Source of the DNA: Alphaproteobacteria bacterium UBA3650
GTDB taxonomy: Bacteria; Pseudomonadota; Alphaproteobacteria; CAAHEQ01; UBA3637
Length of the DNA: 15,871 nucleotides
Assembly (NCBI GenBank): GCA_002373815.1
Contig: DFKH01000110.1
Span: 1 to 15,871 of the forward strand
Reading direction: 5' to 3'
The translations under genes were made by a program, and so were the position numbers. Below, piece after piece: positions 7,990 to 14,728 of this stretch. The notes below the pieces were generated by a model. The model saw nothing but the letters and a program-made list of their open reading frames with translations, did no database searches and had not been told where the DNA came from. Positions within the stretch are counted from its first letter, which is position 1; each line of letters begins with the position of its first letter.

Positions 7990-8241
7990 TTAAGATCGTT
8001 TTGTTTGACGTTGCTTGTAAGCACGTATTTCAGCCTTGTATCTTTCTTTGTTTTTCTTTTGGTATGTTGCAACAGCTCTTACAGCATTCGTTTTTGCAGT
8101 AACATTCATTTCGATATCATTGATGATGGCATGAACAGGTTTTCCATGTTCTTTTGCCATTTTTATTGCCTCTAAAAAGGCTCCGATAATTGTCAGCCCT
8201 GCAACAGGTTCGTAAATTAACCCTTTTTCTTTCTGCTTCAT
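7990..8241 (-). CDS. Small protein of unknown function (83 aa)
   Basis: I do not recognise this gene. The product has an N-terminal hydrophobic stretch (PVAGLTIIGAFLEAIKMA, about residues 11-28) that looks more like a buried helix than a membrane span. A beta-rich segment follows (PVHAIINDIEMNVTAKT), then a Lys/Arg-rich tail with YQKKNKERYKAEIRAYKQ. The pattern weakly resembles short phage- or plasmid-borne orphan proteins, but that is only an impression. The frame extends to 8343. ATG 8241 is preferred because AAAGGA precedes it and a strong promoter lies inside the longer frame. Its promoter is back to back with that of fabD. The basic tail could bind nucleic acid; this is inference. Confidence 0.7.
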   Translation of the reverse strand: MKQKEKGLIYEPVAGLTIIGAFLEAIKMAKEHGKPVHAIINDIEMNVTAKTNAVRAVATYQKKNKERYKAEIRAYKQRQTKRS

Positions 8242-8267
8242 GTATTTTCCTTTCTTTATAAAGATGT

Positions 8268-8296
8268 ATTGTATCATAATTTTATTTAAATGTAAA
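8268..8296 (-). promoter_or_regulatory. Promoter of the 83-aa orphan gene
   Basis: TTTACA (8296-8291), a 17-bp spacer and TACAAT (8273-8268) on the minus strand; each hexamer matches 5 of 6 consensus bases. The predicted start near 8261 gives a leader of about 20 bases. Confidence 0.75.
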
Positions 8297-8327
8297 TTTA
8301 TGTATTTTTTATCTTGATTAAAAAAGA

Positions 8328-8356
8328 TTGAATTTATTTTCAAAATCGGTTAAAAT
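8328..8356 (+). promoter_or_regulatory. Promoter of fabD, placing transcription start at or near the ATG
   Basis: TTGAAT (8328-8333), a 17-bp spacer and TAAAAT (8351-8356). The -10 ends six bases before the fabD ATG at 8363, so the predicted transcript begins at or within a base or two of the start codon. No Shine-Dalgarno sequence is present. Confidence 0.65.
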
Positions 8357-8362
8357 CGCCCT

Positions 8363-9274
8363 ATGACAAAAAAAATAGCTTTTATTTTCCCCGGACAAGG
8401 GGCTCAGTTCGTTGGAATGGGGGCCGATTTGGCTCACGATTTTCATAAGGCCAAAGAAGTTTTTCAGGAGATAGATGATTCGCTAAATCAGAATTTAAGT
8501 CGCCTAATGTTTGAGGGTGATATGCAAGAATTGACCAAAACACAAAATGCCCAACCAGCTATTATGGCGGTTTCGATGGCGGTTTGGCGTGTGCTTCAAA
8601 CACAGGGTTGCTCAATGCCAAATCTTGTCGCAGGGCATTCTCTGGGGGAATATAGTGCATTATGTGCGGCGGGTGTTTTGTCCCTATCAGAGACAGCAAA
8701 ATTACTGAAAGCACGTGGCAATGCGATGGCCAAAGCTTGCGAACAAGAAAAGGGGGAAATGTTGGCTTTGTTGGGTGCAAGTGTGGATCAGGCTCAAGAG
8801 ATTGCTCAAAATGTAGGATGCTATGTGGCAAATGATAATGCACCAGGTCAAATTGTATTAAGCGGAACTTTGGCAAGTTTAGAAAAGGCAAAAGAACTGG
8901 CTCAAAAAATGACAATTAAACGTGCGATTTTGCTGCAAGTAGCAGGGGGGTTTCATTCTCCTATGATGCAAAGCGCGGCTGATGAGATGATCTCTGTACT
9001 TGCAGATATGAAATTTGTACAACCTAAAATCCCTGTGTTTTTTAATGTAACAGCCAAAGAAGAGGTTGATCCTGTCCATTATGCAGATTTGTTGACACGA
9101 CAAATAACGGCTCCTGTTCGTTGGCGAGAGCTGATTTTGAACACGAATGCAACTGAATTTATTGAGTGCGGTCCAGGCAGTGTATTGGCTGGATTAGTGA
9201 AACGCATTGTTCCAGATACGCCGGCTCAATCCATAGGAACATCAGAACAAATTCAAAAATTTTTAAATTCATAA
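8363..9274 (+). CDS. fabD: Malonyl-CoA:ACP transacylase FabD
   Basis: The 303-residue product is close to the usual length of about 309. FabD moves malonyl from CoA to acyl carrier protein, supplying the extender unit for type II fatty-acid synthesis in the cytosol. The family start FIFPGQGAQFVGMG (Gln12) is present, as is the nucleophile elbow AGHSLGEY (Ser93). Arg118 binds the malonyl carboxylate, and the GGFHSP motif contains catalytic His198. All key residues are intact. The start is fixed by the conserved N-terminus even though no ribosome site precedes it; a promoter ends just upstream, so translation is probably leaderless. The usual partners fabG, acpP and fabF are not in the window, so fabD is detached from the standard cluster here. 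A new promoter begins 10 bases after its stop. Confidence 0.97.
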   Translation: MTKKIAFIFPGQGAQFVGMGADLAHDFHKAKEVFQEIDDSLNQNLSRLMFEGDMQELTKTQNAQPAIMAVSMAVWRVLQTQGCSMPNLVAGHSLGEYSALCAAGVLSLSETAKLLKARGNAMAKACEQEKGEMLALLGASVDQAQEIAQNVGCYVANDNAPGQIVLSGTLASLEKAKELAQKMTIKRAILLQVAGGFHSPMMQSAADEMISVLADMKFVQPKIPVFFNVTAKEEVDPVHYADLLTRQITAPVRWRELILNTNATEFIECGPGSVLAGLVKRIVPDTPAQSIGTSEQIQKFLNS

Positions 9275-9283
9275 AAATAATGA

Positions 9284-9312
9284 TTGACACCGTTACATGG
9301 GTATGATATACA
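9284..9312 (+). promoter_or_regulatory. Strong promoter with extended -10 for the small ORF / membrane-protein unit
   Basis: Perfect TTGACA (9284-9289), a 17-bp spacer, then TATACA (9307-9312) preceded by TGA, which forms an extended -10. The predicted start is near 9319. It drives the 59-codon frame at 9332 and probably the membrane-protein gene at 9530. An inverted repeat overlaps the spacer and -10. Confidence 0.75.
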
Positions 9313-9318
9313 TGTAAC
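9292..9318 (+). promoter_or_regulatory. Candidate operator: inverted repeat GTTACATG / CATGTAAC
   Basis: Two perfect 8-base arms, GTTACATG (9292-9299) and CATGTAAC (9311-9318), flank 11 bases. They cover the promoter spacer and -10, an ideal site for a dimeric repressor. A related half-site TGTAAC recurs at 9491-9496, and the 9-base ACCGTTACA at 9289-9297 is matched in inverted form at 9491-9499. No regulator gene is recognised nearby. Confidence 0.5.
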
Positions 9319-9331
9319 CATGAGAGGTTAT

Positions 9332-9511
9332 ATGAACACTTTTAGTAAAACTTTAATTTATCAAGATAAGAGTTTAATAATTAAAGATAATTTTATTTTT
9401 TTTGAGTGGGATGACTTGGCCTTTCATAGACGGACGCAAAGCGCACGGCTTTATAATAACTCACAAACACTGACTGATAGGTATGAGGCCTGTAACGGTA
9501 TTTTTTTATAA
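9332..9511 (+). CDS. Possible small protein (59 aa), unknown
   Basis: I do not recognise the product. ATG 9332 follows GAGAGG at a 4-base spacing, about 13 bases after the predicted transcription start. An in-frame ATG at 9320 is a second candidate. The peptide is hydrophobic and aromatic in the first half (LIIKDNFIFFEW) and polar in the second (HRRTQSARLYNNSQ). It contains no clear membrane span or domain. The second half uses codons such as CGG and AGG that differ from neighbouring housekeeping genes. The region may instead be a 180-base leader controlling the gene at 9530. The strong dedicated promoter argues that something here is functional, but coding status is uncertain. Confidence 0.4.
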   Translation: MNTFSKTLIYQDKSLIIKDNFIFFEWDDLAFHRRTQSARLYNNSQTLTDRYEACNGIFL

Positions 9512-9529
9512 CTAAAAAAGGAAAAGGAC

Positions 9530-10423
9530 ATGACAAAACCAAAAAGACAAACGAAAATGGAACGCAATATTTCGTCCATTAAAACAAAGCTTGAAGAGAT
9601 AGAACAGCACAATTCTAACATGGCGACAAATACAGATATTACAAATCTTGCAGCAGACTTGACTTCAGAGATTAAGAAAGCCAGACGACATGGAGCCTTT
9701 AATATGGCCATGGCTGCTGTTATTGCAGGATTAGTTGTGCGTTTAACCTCTTTCTTGAATGATGGTATGGCAAATAATAATCGCGTATCTATGGATAAAG
9801 ATGATGCAAAAGTTGCGATTCGAGCTGGGGACATTGGTGGACCAGTTGGTTTTGCTAAAGAAGATGTGAGTGATAAAGTTTTGGCACCTACAATGACAGC
9901 TACAGATACTGTTGTTTCCGAAGAAATCAATCAACTATCCAGAGCTTCTGGACAATCTAGTAGTGTATTTATAGGTCATAATGGTCCTAATCCAGCGAAG
10001 ATGGAAGTAAAGGGAGATGAAGTAAGAACTTCATTCGATGGTAAGATTACGACTATATCTCGTGGAGATGATATGTTGGTTAAGGTAACACTTCCTGACG
10101 GTTATAGATACAACATCGATCAAGCAGATGGAACAACTATTTACTACGAGTTCGATAAAAGAGGAACAATGGTCTCTAGAGGCTGGAGAACTGGAGAATC
10201 TAATTCTGGAGAGGAGACGATTTCTGAGATGGCTAAAACTCTCAGTGATGGGCGTGTAGGTTATGATCTAAAAAGCATGGATGCAATACATTTTAGCAGT
10301 TCAAGTTTCCCAGAAGTGACAAAGTTTTTGAATGACAATTACAAAGCGACTCTTGAGATGAAGTCTGACCAGAAGATAAAAACACTCAAAACTCCCACAC
10401 AACTACGAGGTAGTAGAGAATAA
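9530..10423 (+). CDS. Single-pass membrane protein with N-terminal coiled coil, unknown function
   Basis: No family is recognised in this 297-residue protein. It starts with a basic tail (KPKRQTKMER), then a polar helix likely to form a coiled coil (about residues 11-50). One hydrophobic span follows (AFNMAMAAVIAGLVVRLTSFL, about 56-76) and then a long polar C-terminal part. A beta-rich segment at about 165-225 (DGKITTISRGDDML, LPDGYRYNIDQADG) precedes a helical end. By the positive-inside rule the N-terminus is probably cytoplasmic and the C-terminal domain periplasmic. AAGGAAAAGG precedes ATG 9530. Arginine is often coded by AGA or AGG, whereas fabD prefers CGT, which hints at different ancestry or low expression. 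It ends just before a strong terminator and is probably transcribed from the promoter at 9284. Confidence 0.75.
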   Translation: MTKPKRQTKMERNISSIKTKLEEIEQHNSNMATNTDITNLAADLTSEIKKARRHGAFNMAMAAVIAGLVVRLTSFLNDGMANNNRVSMDKDDAKVAIRAGDIGGPVGFAKEDVSDKVLAPTMTATDTVVSEEINQLSRASGQSSSVFIGHNGPNPAKMEVKGDEVRTSFDGKITTISRGDDMLVKVTLPDGYRYNIDQADGTTIYYEFDKRGTMVSRGWRTGESNSGEETISEMAKTLSDGRVGYDLKSMDAIHFSSSSFPEVTKFLNDNYKATLEMKSDQKIKTLKTPTQLRGSRE

Positions 10424-10426
10424 TGT

Positions 10427-10464
10427 AAAAAAAAGAGAGGCAGTTATCAGCTGCCTCTTTTTTT
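10427..10464. terminator. Bidirectional intrinsic terminator
   Basis: An 8-bp GC-rich stem, AGAGGCAG (10436-10443) pairing with CTGCCTCT (10451-10458), has a 7-base loop. It is flanked by eight A on the left and a seven-base T run on the right. It therefore works in both directions, ending the membrane-protein gene and the convergent pfp gene. Confidence 0.92.
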
Positions 10465-10472
10465 ATTTAATT

Positions 10473-12191
10473 TTATCTGAACAACCGTAAACGTTTAAAC
10501 CAACGACGCTGTTTCATTTTACCTTTTTCCAATTCCAAGGTCTTTGTGGTGGCATTTGTCACTTCATAAGGACCATAATATTGAATGGCACCAGGGAATT
10601 GGTAATCATCTGTAAGCGCCCACTTGGAACGATTTTCCAACAGCTTTTTAAACACAGGACCATCCAGTTTTACCAACGCTTTTTGAATCACAGGTTTAAA
10701 TTGCCCATGGCGTTTTTCCATCGTCATCATCATGGTAAGCGGTGTACCGCCAGCAATCCATTTGTTCACAGGTGCCGTTAAATTTTTAATGCAGGAAATA
10801 TATCCTGTGCGACCGCTTTGCAACAAAGCGCAAGCATTGTATCCCAAAGCATAGCAATAGTTGGCGTCAAAGTTTGATGGGAAGGCACAACGTCCCTCGT
10901 ACCCAAAGAAATGTGCTTGCCCAGAGAATTTGCCATGATATTTATCTTCGGCACGCATTTTTTCCAATTTAGCTTTAATCATATTAATGAGTAATTGTTC
11001 TGTCTCAATTTTGGATACTTGAATATTGCCATGTGGATCACGATCCAACAATAATTGAGCTTTAATCAGGGCAGGTAGGGAATCAAACACTTTTGCACTA
11101 TCTGGTGCTGTTTGATTCAAATGCTCAATGACAGATTGAAAGCGTTCCGCATCTGTTCTAGCATTTTTATAGGCCTCAGAGCTTTCGACTAAACTCATAG
11201 AATCGTTTAAGTTCGTAATCAGCTTTTTCATTTCTGGAATAAATTCAATGACACCTTCTGGAATCAAAGCAACACCATAGTTTTTGCCGGCTTCTGCACG
11301 TTCTACAATGACATCAACCATGCCTTGTACTAAAGCATCCAAAGACATTTCGTTTGCTTCTACCTCTTCGGAGATCAAAGTAATATTAGGATGAGTTTGT
11401 AAGGCAACTTCCAAACCGACATGAGTTGCACTACGTCCCATCAATTTCACAAAGTGCCAATACTTTTTGGCGGATAGGGCATCGCGCTCAATATTACCCA
11501 CCAATCCAGCATAAGTCTTAGTAGCAGTATCAAAGCCAAAAGATGTTTCAATTTGAGCGTTCTTCAAGTCGCCATCAATTGTTTTGGGACAACCAACTAC
11601 GCAAATACCAGCATTTTTGGCTTTTAACCATTCGGCAAGTAAAGCTGCATTTGTATTGGAATCATCGCCACCGATAATGACAATGCCGGAGATGTTTAAA
11701 TTTTGACAAACTTGCCATACCTTCATAAATTGTTCTTCTGTTTCCAATTTTGTGCGACCAGAACCAATCATATCAAAGCCACCGGTATTGCGATAAGAAT
11801 CAATTAAAGTATCATCTAATTCAATATATTTACCTTCAACAATACCACTAGGACCACCCAAAAAACCAAATAGTTTATTATTTTTGTTGATACGCTTTAA
11901 GCCATCATAAAGACCCGTAATGACATTATGACCACCAGGGGCTTGACCTCCAGATAAAATCACACCGAAATTTTTGGCTTCTAATTTCTTGGGTTTTTTA
12001 CCGGCTTTAAAGGTGATGACATTTTGTCCATAGGTATTTGGAAATAAAGATTTCAATTCTTCTTGGTGTGTAATGGAATCAGTTTTATCGCCTTCCACAA
12101 CAGCGACCCGTTTAATGCCTTTTTTCAAGGAACGGGGCAGTTCTGGTTTGTATTTAATTCTAAATGATTGAAGTGTAGAAATTTCGGTCAT
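10473..12191 (-). CDS. pfp: Pyrophosphate-dependent phosphofructokinase (PFP, long form)
   Basis: This 572-residue protein catalyses the reversible phosphorylation of fructose 6-phosphate by pyrophosphate, serving both glycolysis and gluconeogenesis in the cytosol. Motifs in order are the N-terminal GGQAPGGHN (81-89), GGDDSNTNA (174-182), PKTIDGDL (202-209, catalytic Asp206), GFDTATK (219-225) and MGRSATH (251-257). The second Asp of GGDDS, in place of the Gly of GGDGS, together with Lys203 of PKTIDGD marks PPi use rather than ATP. The length fits the long PFP class. The C-terminus ends in a basic run (KMKQRRWFKRLRLFR). ATG 12191 follows AAAGGA, and a promoter lies at 12219-12247. The gene is divergent from an OprB-like porin, which fits carbohydrate catabolism. 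No ATP-dependent PfkA is seen in the window. Confidence 0.95.
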   Translation of the reverse strand: MTEISTLQSFRIKYKPELPRSLKKGIKRVAVVEGDKTDSITHQEELKSLFPNTYGQNVITFKAGKKPKKLEAKNFGVILSGGQAPGGHNVITGLYDGLKRINKNNKLFGFLGGPSGIVEGKYIELDDTLIDSYRNTGGFDMIGSGRTKLETEEQFMKVWQVCQNLNISGIVIIGGDDSNTNAALLAEWLKAKNAGICVVGCPKTIDGDLKNAQIETSFGFDTATKTYAGLVGNIERDALSAKKYWHFVKLMGRSATHVGLEVALQTHPNITLISEEVEANEMSLDALVQGMVDVIVERAEAGKNYGVALIPEGVIEFIPEMKKLITNLNDSMSLVESSEAYKNARTDAERFQSVIEHLNQTAPDSAKVFDSLPALIKAQLLLDRDPHGNIQVSKIETEQLLINMIKAKLEKMRAEDKYHGKFSGQAHFFGYEGRCAFPSNFDANYCYALGYNACALLQSGRTGYISCIKNLTAPVNKWIAGGTPLTMMMTMEKRHGQFKPVIQKALVKLDGPVFKKLLENRSKWALTDDYQFPGAIQYYGPYEVTNATTKTLELEKGKMKQRRWFKRLRLFR

Positions 12192-12218
12192 AATCTATCC
12201 TTTCGTTTGTGTGTGCAA

Positions 12219-12247
12219 AGCATAGCACTTTTTAAAATAAGATACAA
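12219..12247 (-). promoter_or_regulatory. Promoter of pfp
   Basis: On the minus strand TTGTAT (12247-12242), a 17-bp spacer and TATGCT (12224-12219). The predicted start near 12212 leaves a leader of about 20 bases. The 142-base gap to the porin gene must also hold the porin promoter, for which I see no convincing -35/-10 pair. Confidence 0.6.
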
Positions 12248-12333
12248 GTAAAATATTTAATTTTTTCTTCAGACGAAAGTATGGCTGTGTTTTTGTTTGA
12301 TGAGTTCTTATATCCTAAAAAAAAGGAGGAAAC

Positions 12334-13467
12334 ATGAAAAAATTATTGCTTTTAAGTTGTTGCCTGATTTCTATGCCTGTGTTCGCGGAATTTGAGATAG
12401 CAAAAGATTACCAAAATTTTAAAAATGAACTCAATAAAAAGACGGGTATTACCTATTCATTAGATGCTTCGTTTTTACCCCAACGAGGCGCCCCAAATGG
12501 AAAAGGCACAGCTTGGCAATCACAGTATTATGGAACAATAGGGTGGAACGCCTTTAACTCTGACACTTTTGGAAGTGGTACCTTTAATGCGGCTTATACA
12601 GCTGTGCGTTATTGGGGAATGAATGCGAATACTTTAAATAATCGTATAGGGGTGATGTCCAGCGTGAACGATTATCCATCCAATGGCAATTATTTTGATG
12701 AACTCAGTTATACGCATACTTTGCCGGGATCCTTGAAAAGTTTATCTGTCACCTTGGGACAATTCCCAATGTATAATTTTGATGGAACCGACTATGACAG
12801 TAACCAACAAGTGAACTTTCTAAACTATGCTTTATCTCAAAATGCATCAGAGGTTTACCCGACAGCAAGTTTGGGAGGCTTTATAACTTGGTCTCCCAAT
12901 AATGAATGGAGCTTTAGTGCGGGTGCCCAAAATGCTAATAACGTGTCAGGGGAAACAATCAGCTGGAATAAGTTTAAAAAAGGAAAATGGACACCATTTG
13001 TTTCTGTTATGTGGACACCAACATTTGATGGTTTAGCAGGGGAATATAGTGCTATGGCATATTATCAACCTGATGTATCGGTACAACCTGAATCTTCGCG
13101 TGGATGGAGTTTGAATGCACAACAATTTGTCACCAAAAAAGTGGCTTTGTTTGCTAGGGCAAATGGCGTGAATAAATCCGAAAACAGCATAAAACAATCC
13201 TATGTATTTGGGAGCATTGTGAATAACCCAATGGATCGCAATAGTCTTGATCAAGCAGGGGTTGCGGTGGCTGTGAATAAATTAAATAGATCTGTAAATG
13301 GAGCGGGAACACGTGCTTGGGAAACTGTGTTGGAAACTTATATGGCCTTTGGTATTTCGTCGTTTGCAACGCTTACACCTGATGTACAATTTTATTTGAA
13401 CCCAGGGGCAACAAAAGATCATAATACAGCAACGGTTGTCAGCTTGCGTGCAACCTTGATGTTCTAA
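12334..13467 (+). CDS. OprB-like carbohydrate-selective outer-membrane porin
   Basis: The 377-residue product has a signal peptide with basic start MKK, hydrophobic core LLLLSCCLIS and a cleavage-type VFA before EF (after residue 18). The mature part is rich in alternating polar/hydrophobic strands and aromatic residues. It ends in ...SLRATLMF with a terminal Phe, typical of barrels inserted by the BAM complex. The later half resembles OprB porins: a strand with VALFARANG, a DQAGVAVAV stretch, an ETVLETYMAFGIS strand and the TPDVQFYLNPG signature before the last strands. OprB proteins let sugars diffuse across the outer membrane. A strong AAGGAGG precedes ATG 12334. Divergence from pfp suggests a role in sugar uptake; the substrate is unknown. 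It converges on the prepilin-like gene with only 8 bases between stops and no terminator visible. Confidence 0.85.
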   Translation: MKKLLLLSCCLISMPVFAEFEIAKDYQNFKNELNKKTGITYSLDASFLPQRGAPNGKGTAWQSQYYGTIGWNAFNSDTFGSGTFNAAYTAVRYWGMNANTLNNRIGVMSSVNDYPSNGNYFDELSYTHTLPGSLKSLSVTLGQFPMYNFDGTDYDSNQQVNFLNYALSQNASEVYPTASLGGFITWSPNNEWSFSAGAQNANNVSGETISWNKFKKGKWTPFVSVMWTPTFDGLAGEYSAMAYYQPDVSVQPESSRGWSLNAQQFVTKKVALFARANGVNKSENSIKQSYVFGSIVNNPMDRNSLDQAGVAVAVNKLNRSVNGAGTRAWETVLETYMAFGISSFATLTPDVQFYLNPGATKDHNTATVVSLRATLMF

Positions 13468-13475
13468 TAAAACAT

Positions 13476-14684
13476 TTAATCAGAAGTAAAGCTCCCTGTG
13501 CCTTTGTTGTGATAGAGTTTCTTTTCAACTTTGTCATACATACAGGCCTCGTTGGTGAAAGTGTATAGAACAGGGATGAAATCACGAACATCCACAGCAT
13601 TCTTTCTAATTTTACAGCTTTTCATTCTAAAATGAGTAGAGTAACTTGATTGATGAGAATTTAAGTTAAATAAATAAAGATTCCCACCGGCATTATTTCT
13701 GGTACGTCTATACTCAGTACCATCAATACCAAGATATGATATTTTATTATTACCTATTTGTGAATAAAGATAAAATGTATGCTCATTTAAGTCTGCATCT
13801 TCAGATAAAGCGAGACTACTCAAATACCATTTATTAGTGTCTTCTTGTGATATACCAAAATATGCACTTGCATATAACCCAGCAACTAATTGATAAGTAT
13901 CATTAAATTGTGTAAAATTACCTATAATATCGTATCTAAAGGTGTCATTTGTATCAACAGCAACCCCAGTATCAATATACTGCGTGCCAGTAGATTCAAG
14001 ATATGATTTTCTAGTGCAGGCGTTTTCGCACAAGAGCGTGGAGGGGTTGCAGACTTGACACTCATCACCGCAGGGGTTCTCGACGTTTGTGTCGCAGCTC
14101 TTGAGCGGTGGCTCCACACAAACACCCTCTGTGCAGGTCGCTTGTGGGGTACATTCTGCGTCTGTTGTACAGGCGGTTGTTTTTTCTTGCGCTTCTCCTT
14201 CTCCAAACACATATACCATGTCATTTGTTTGATTGCAAGTTTGAGGGCTCATGCGCAAGGGAAGTTCCCAATTCATTTTTAATATCTTTTGACATACGTT
14301 TTGAGGGACGGTGGAAACAGTGCAAAAAAAGAGTGGTGAGTTGGGAACATCCGTACAGGTAATTGTGTAATCTGAATCTTGACCAAACGAGGCATTATCA
14401 GTAAACCCTGTCCCGAAAGATTTGTCCGCCGCCAAAACGGTGGCACGTCGCGACAGGGCTTGAATGAGTTTGTTGGCTTTGGCTGAATCTAAGGCAGAAC
14501 TCAGTCCTATGACTCCGACGACGGACAGCACCCCCACAATCGCTAACACGCCCAACATTTCCACCATGGAGCGACCAGATTCTTTCTTCCTATCATCCTG
14601 TGGCTTCGGCTCAGCATGAGAGTTTTTAAAGGATCCTTCATTATGTTCGGAATGAAGCGTCTCTAAAAAATGTTTAAAAATCAA
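13476..14684 (-). CDS. Prepilin-like protein with Cys-rich hinge and lectin-like C-terminal domain; frame offset from its start site
   Basis: The open frame gives 402 residues from a TTG. The type IV prepilin signature is SGRSMVEMLGVLAIVGVLSVVG: cleavage after Gly37, Arg38 at +1 and Glu42 at +5, followed by a membrane helix (44-64). Residues 65-160 form a small pilin-like domain. Ten cysteines lie at 172-223 in C-x4/5-C spacings. The last 175 residues begin YLESTGTQYIDTGV and end with SCKIRKNAVDVRDFIPV and ACMYDKVEKKLYHN. This pattern is typical of concanavalin/LamG-like modules in bacterial surface and phage proteins. A surface adhesin or pseudopilin role is likely. TTG 14684 has no ribosome site. 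The true start is probably ATG 14731, which is one frame off because of a ten-C run, so the product may be switched off here. The frame itself has no internal damage. Confidence 0.8.
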   Translation of the reverse strand: MIFKHFLETLHSEHNEGSFKNSHAEPKPQDDRKKESGRSMVEMLGVLAIVGVLSVVGVIGLSSALDSAKANKLIQALSRRATVLAADKSFGTGFTDNASFGQDSDYTITCTDVPNSPLFFCTVSTVPQNVCQKILKMNWELPLRMSPQTCNQTNDMVYVFGEGEAQEKTTACTTDAECTPQATCTEGVCVEPPLKSCDTNVENPCGDECQVCNPSTLLCENACTRKSYLESTGTQYIDTGVAVDTNDTFRYDIIGNFTQFNDTYQLVAGLYASAYFGISQEDTNKWYLSSLALSEDADLNEHTFYLYSQIGNNKISYLGIDGTEYRRTRNNAGGNLYLFNLNSHQSSYSTHFRMKSCKIRKNAVDVRDFIPVLYTFTNEACMYDKVEKKLYHNKGTGSFTSD

Positions 14685-14698
14685 ACACTTATTTCGTA

Positions 14699-14708
14699 GG
14701 GGGGGGGG
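14699..14708 (-). repeat. Poly(C) tract of ten, candidate phase-variation switch
   Basis: Ten G on the plus strand form ten C on the coding strand, 20 bases after the ATG at 14731. With ten C the frame from that ATG stops after 16 codons. With eleven or eight C it enters the prepilin-like frame with no stop, and with nine it stops after 12 codons. Runs of this length slip readily during replication. Confidence 0.75.
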
Positions 14709-14728
14709 CTTTGCAAAGCAGAACTTTT

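Noticed and set aside
8274..8343. N-terminal extension of the 83-aa gene up to 8343
   Set aside because: The stretch is AT-rich, encodes Ile/Asn/Lys-biased sequence, and contains a near-consensus promoter, so it is upstream of transcription start.
9451..9930. 159-codon antisense frame over the membrane-protein gene
   Set aside because: The sense strand has a good SD, a promoter and a terminator. The antisense product is Ser/Ala/Val-rich shadow sequence without its own start signals.
12334..12387. Lipoprotein signal in the OprB-like porin because of Cys9-Cys10
   Set aside because: The residues before the cysteines (LLSC) do not fit a lipobox, the preceding h-region is too short, and a good VFA cleavage site lies after residue 18.
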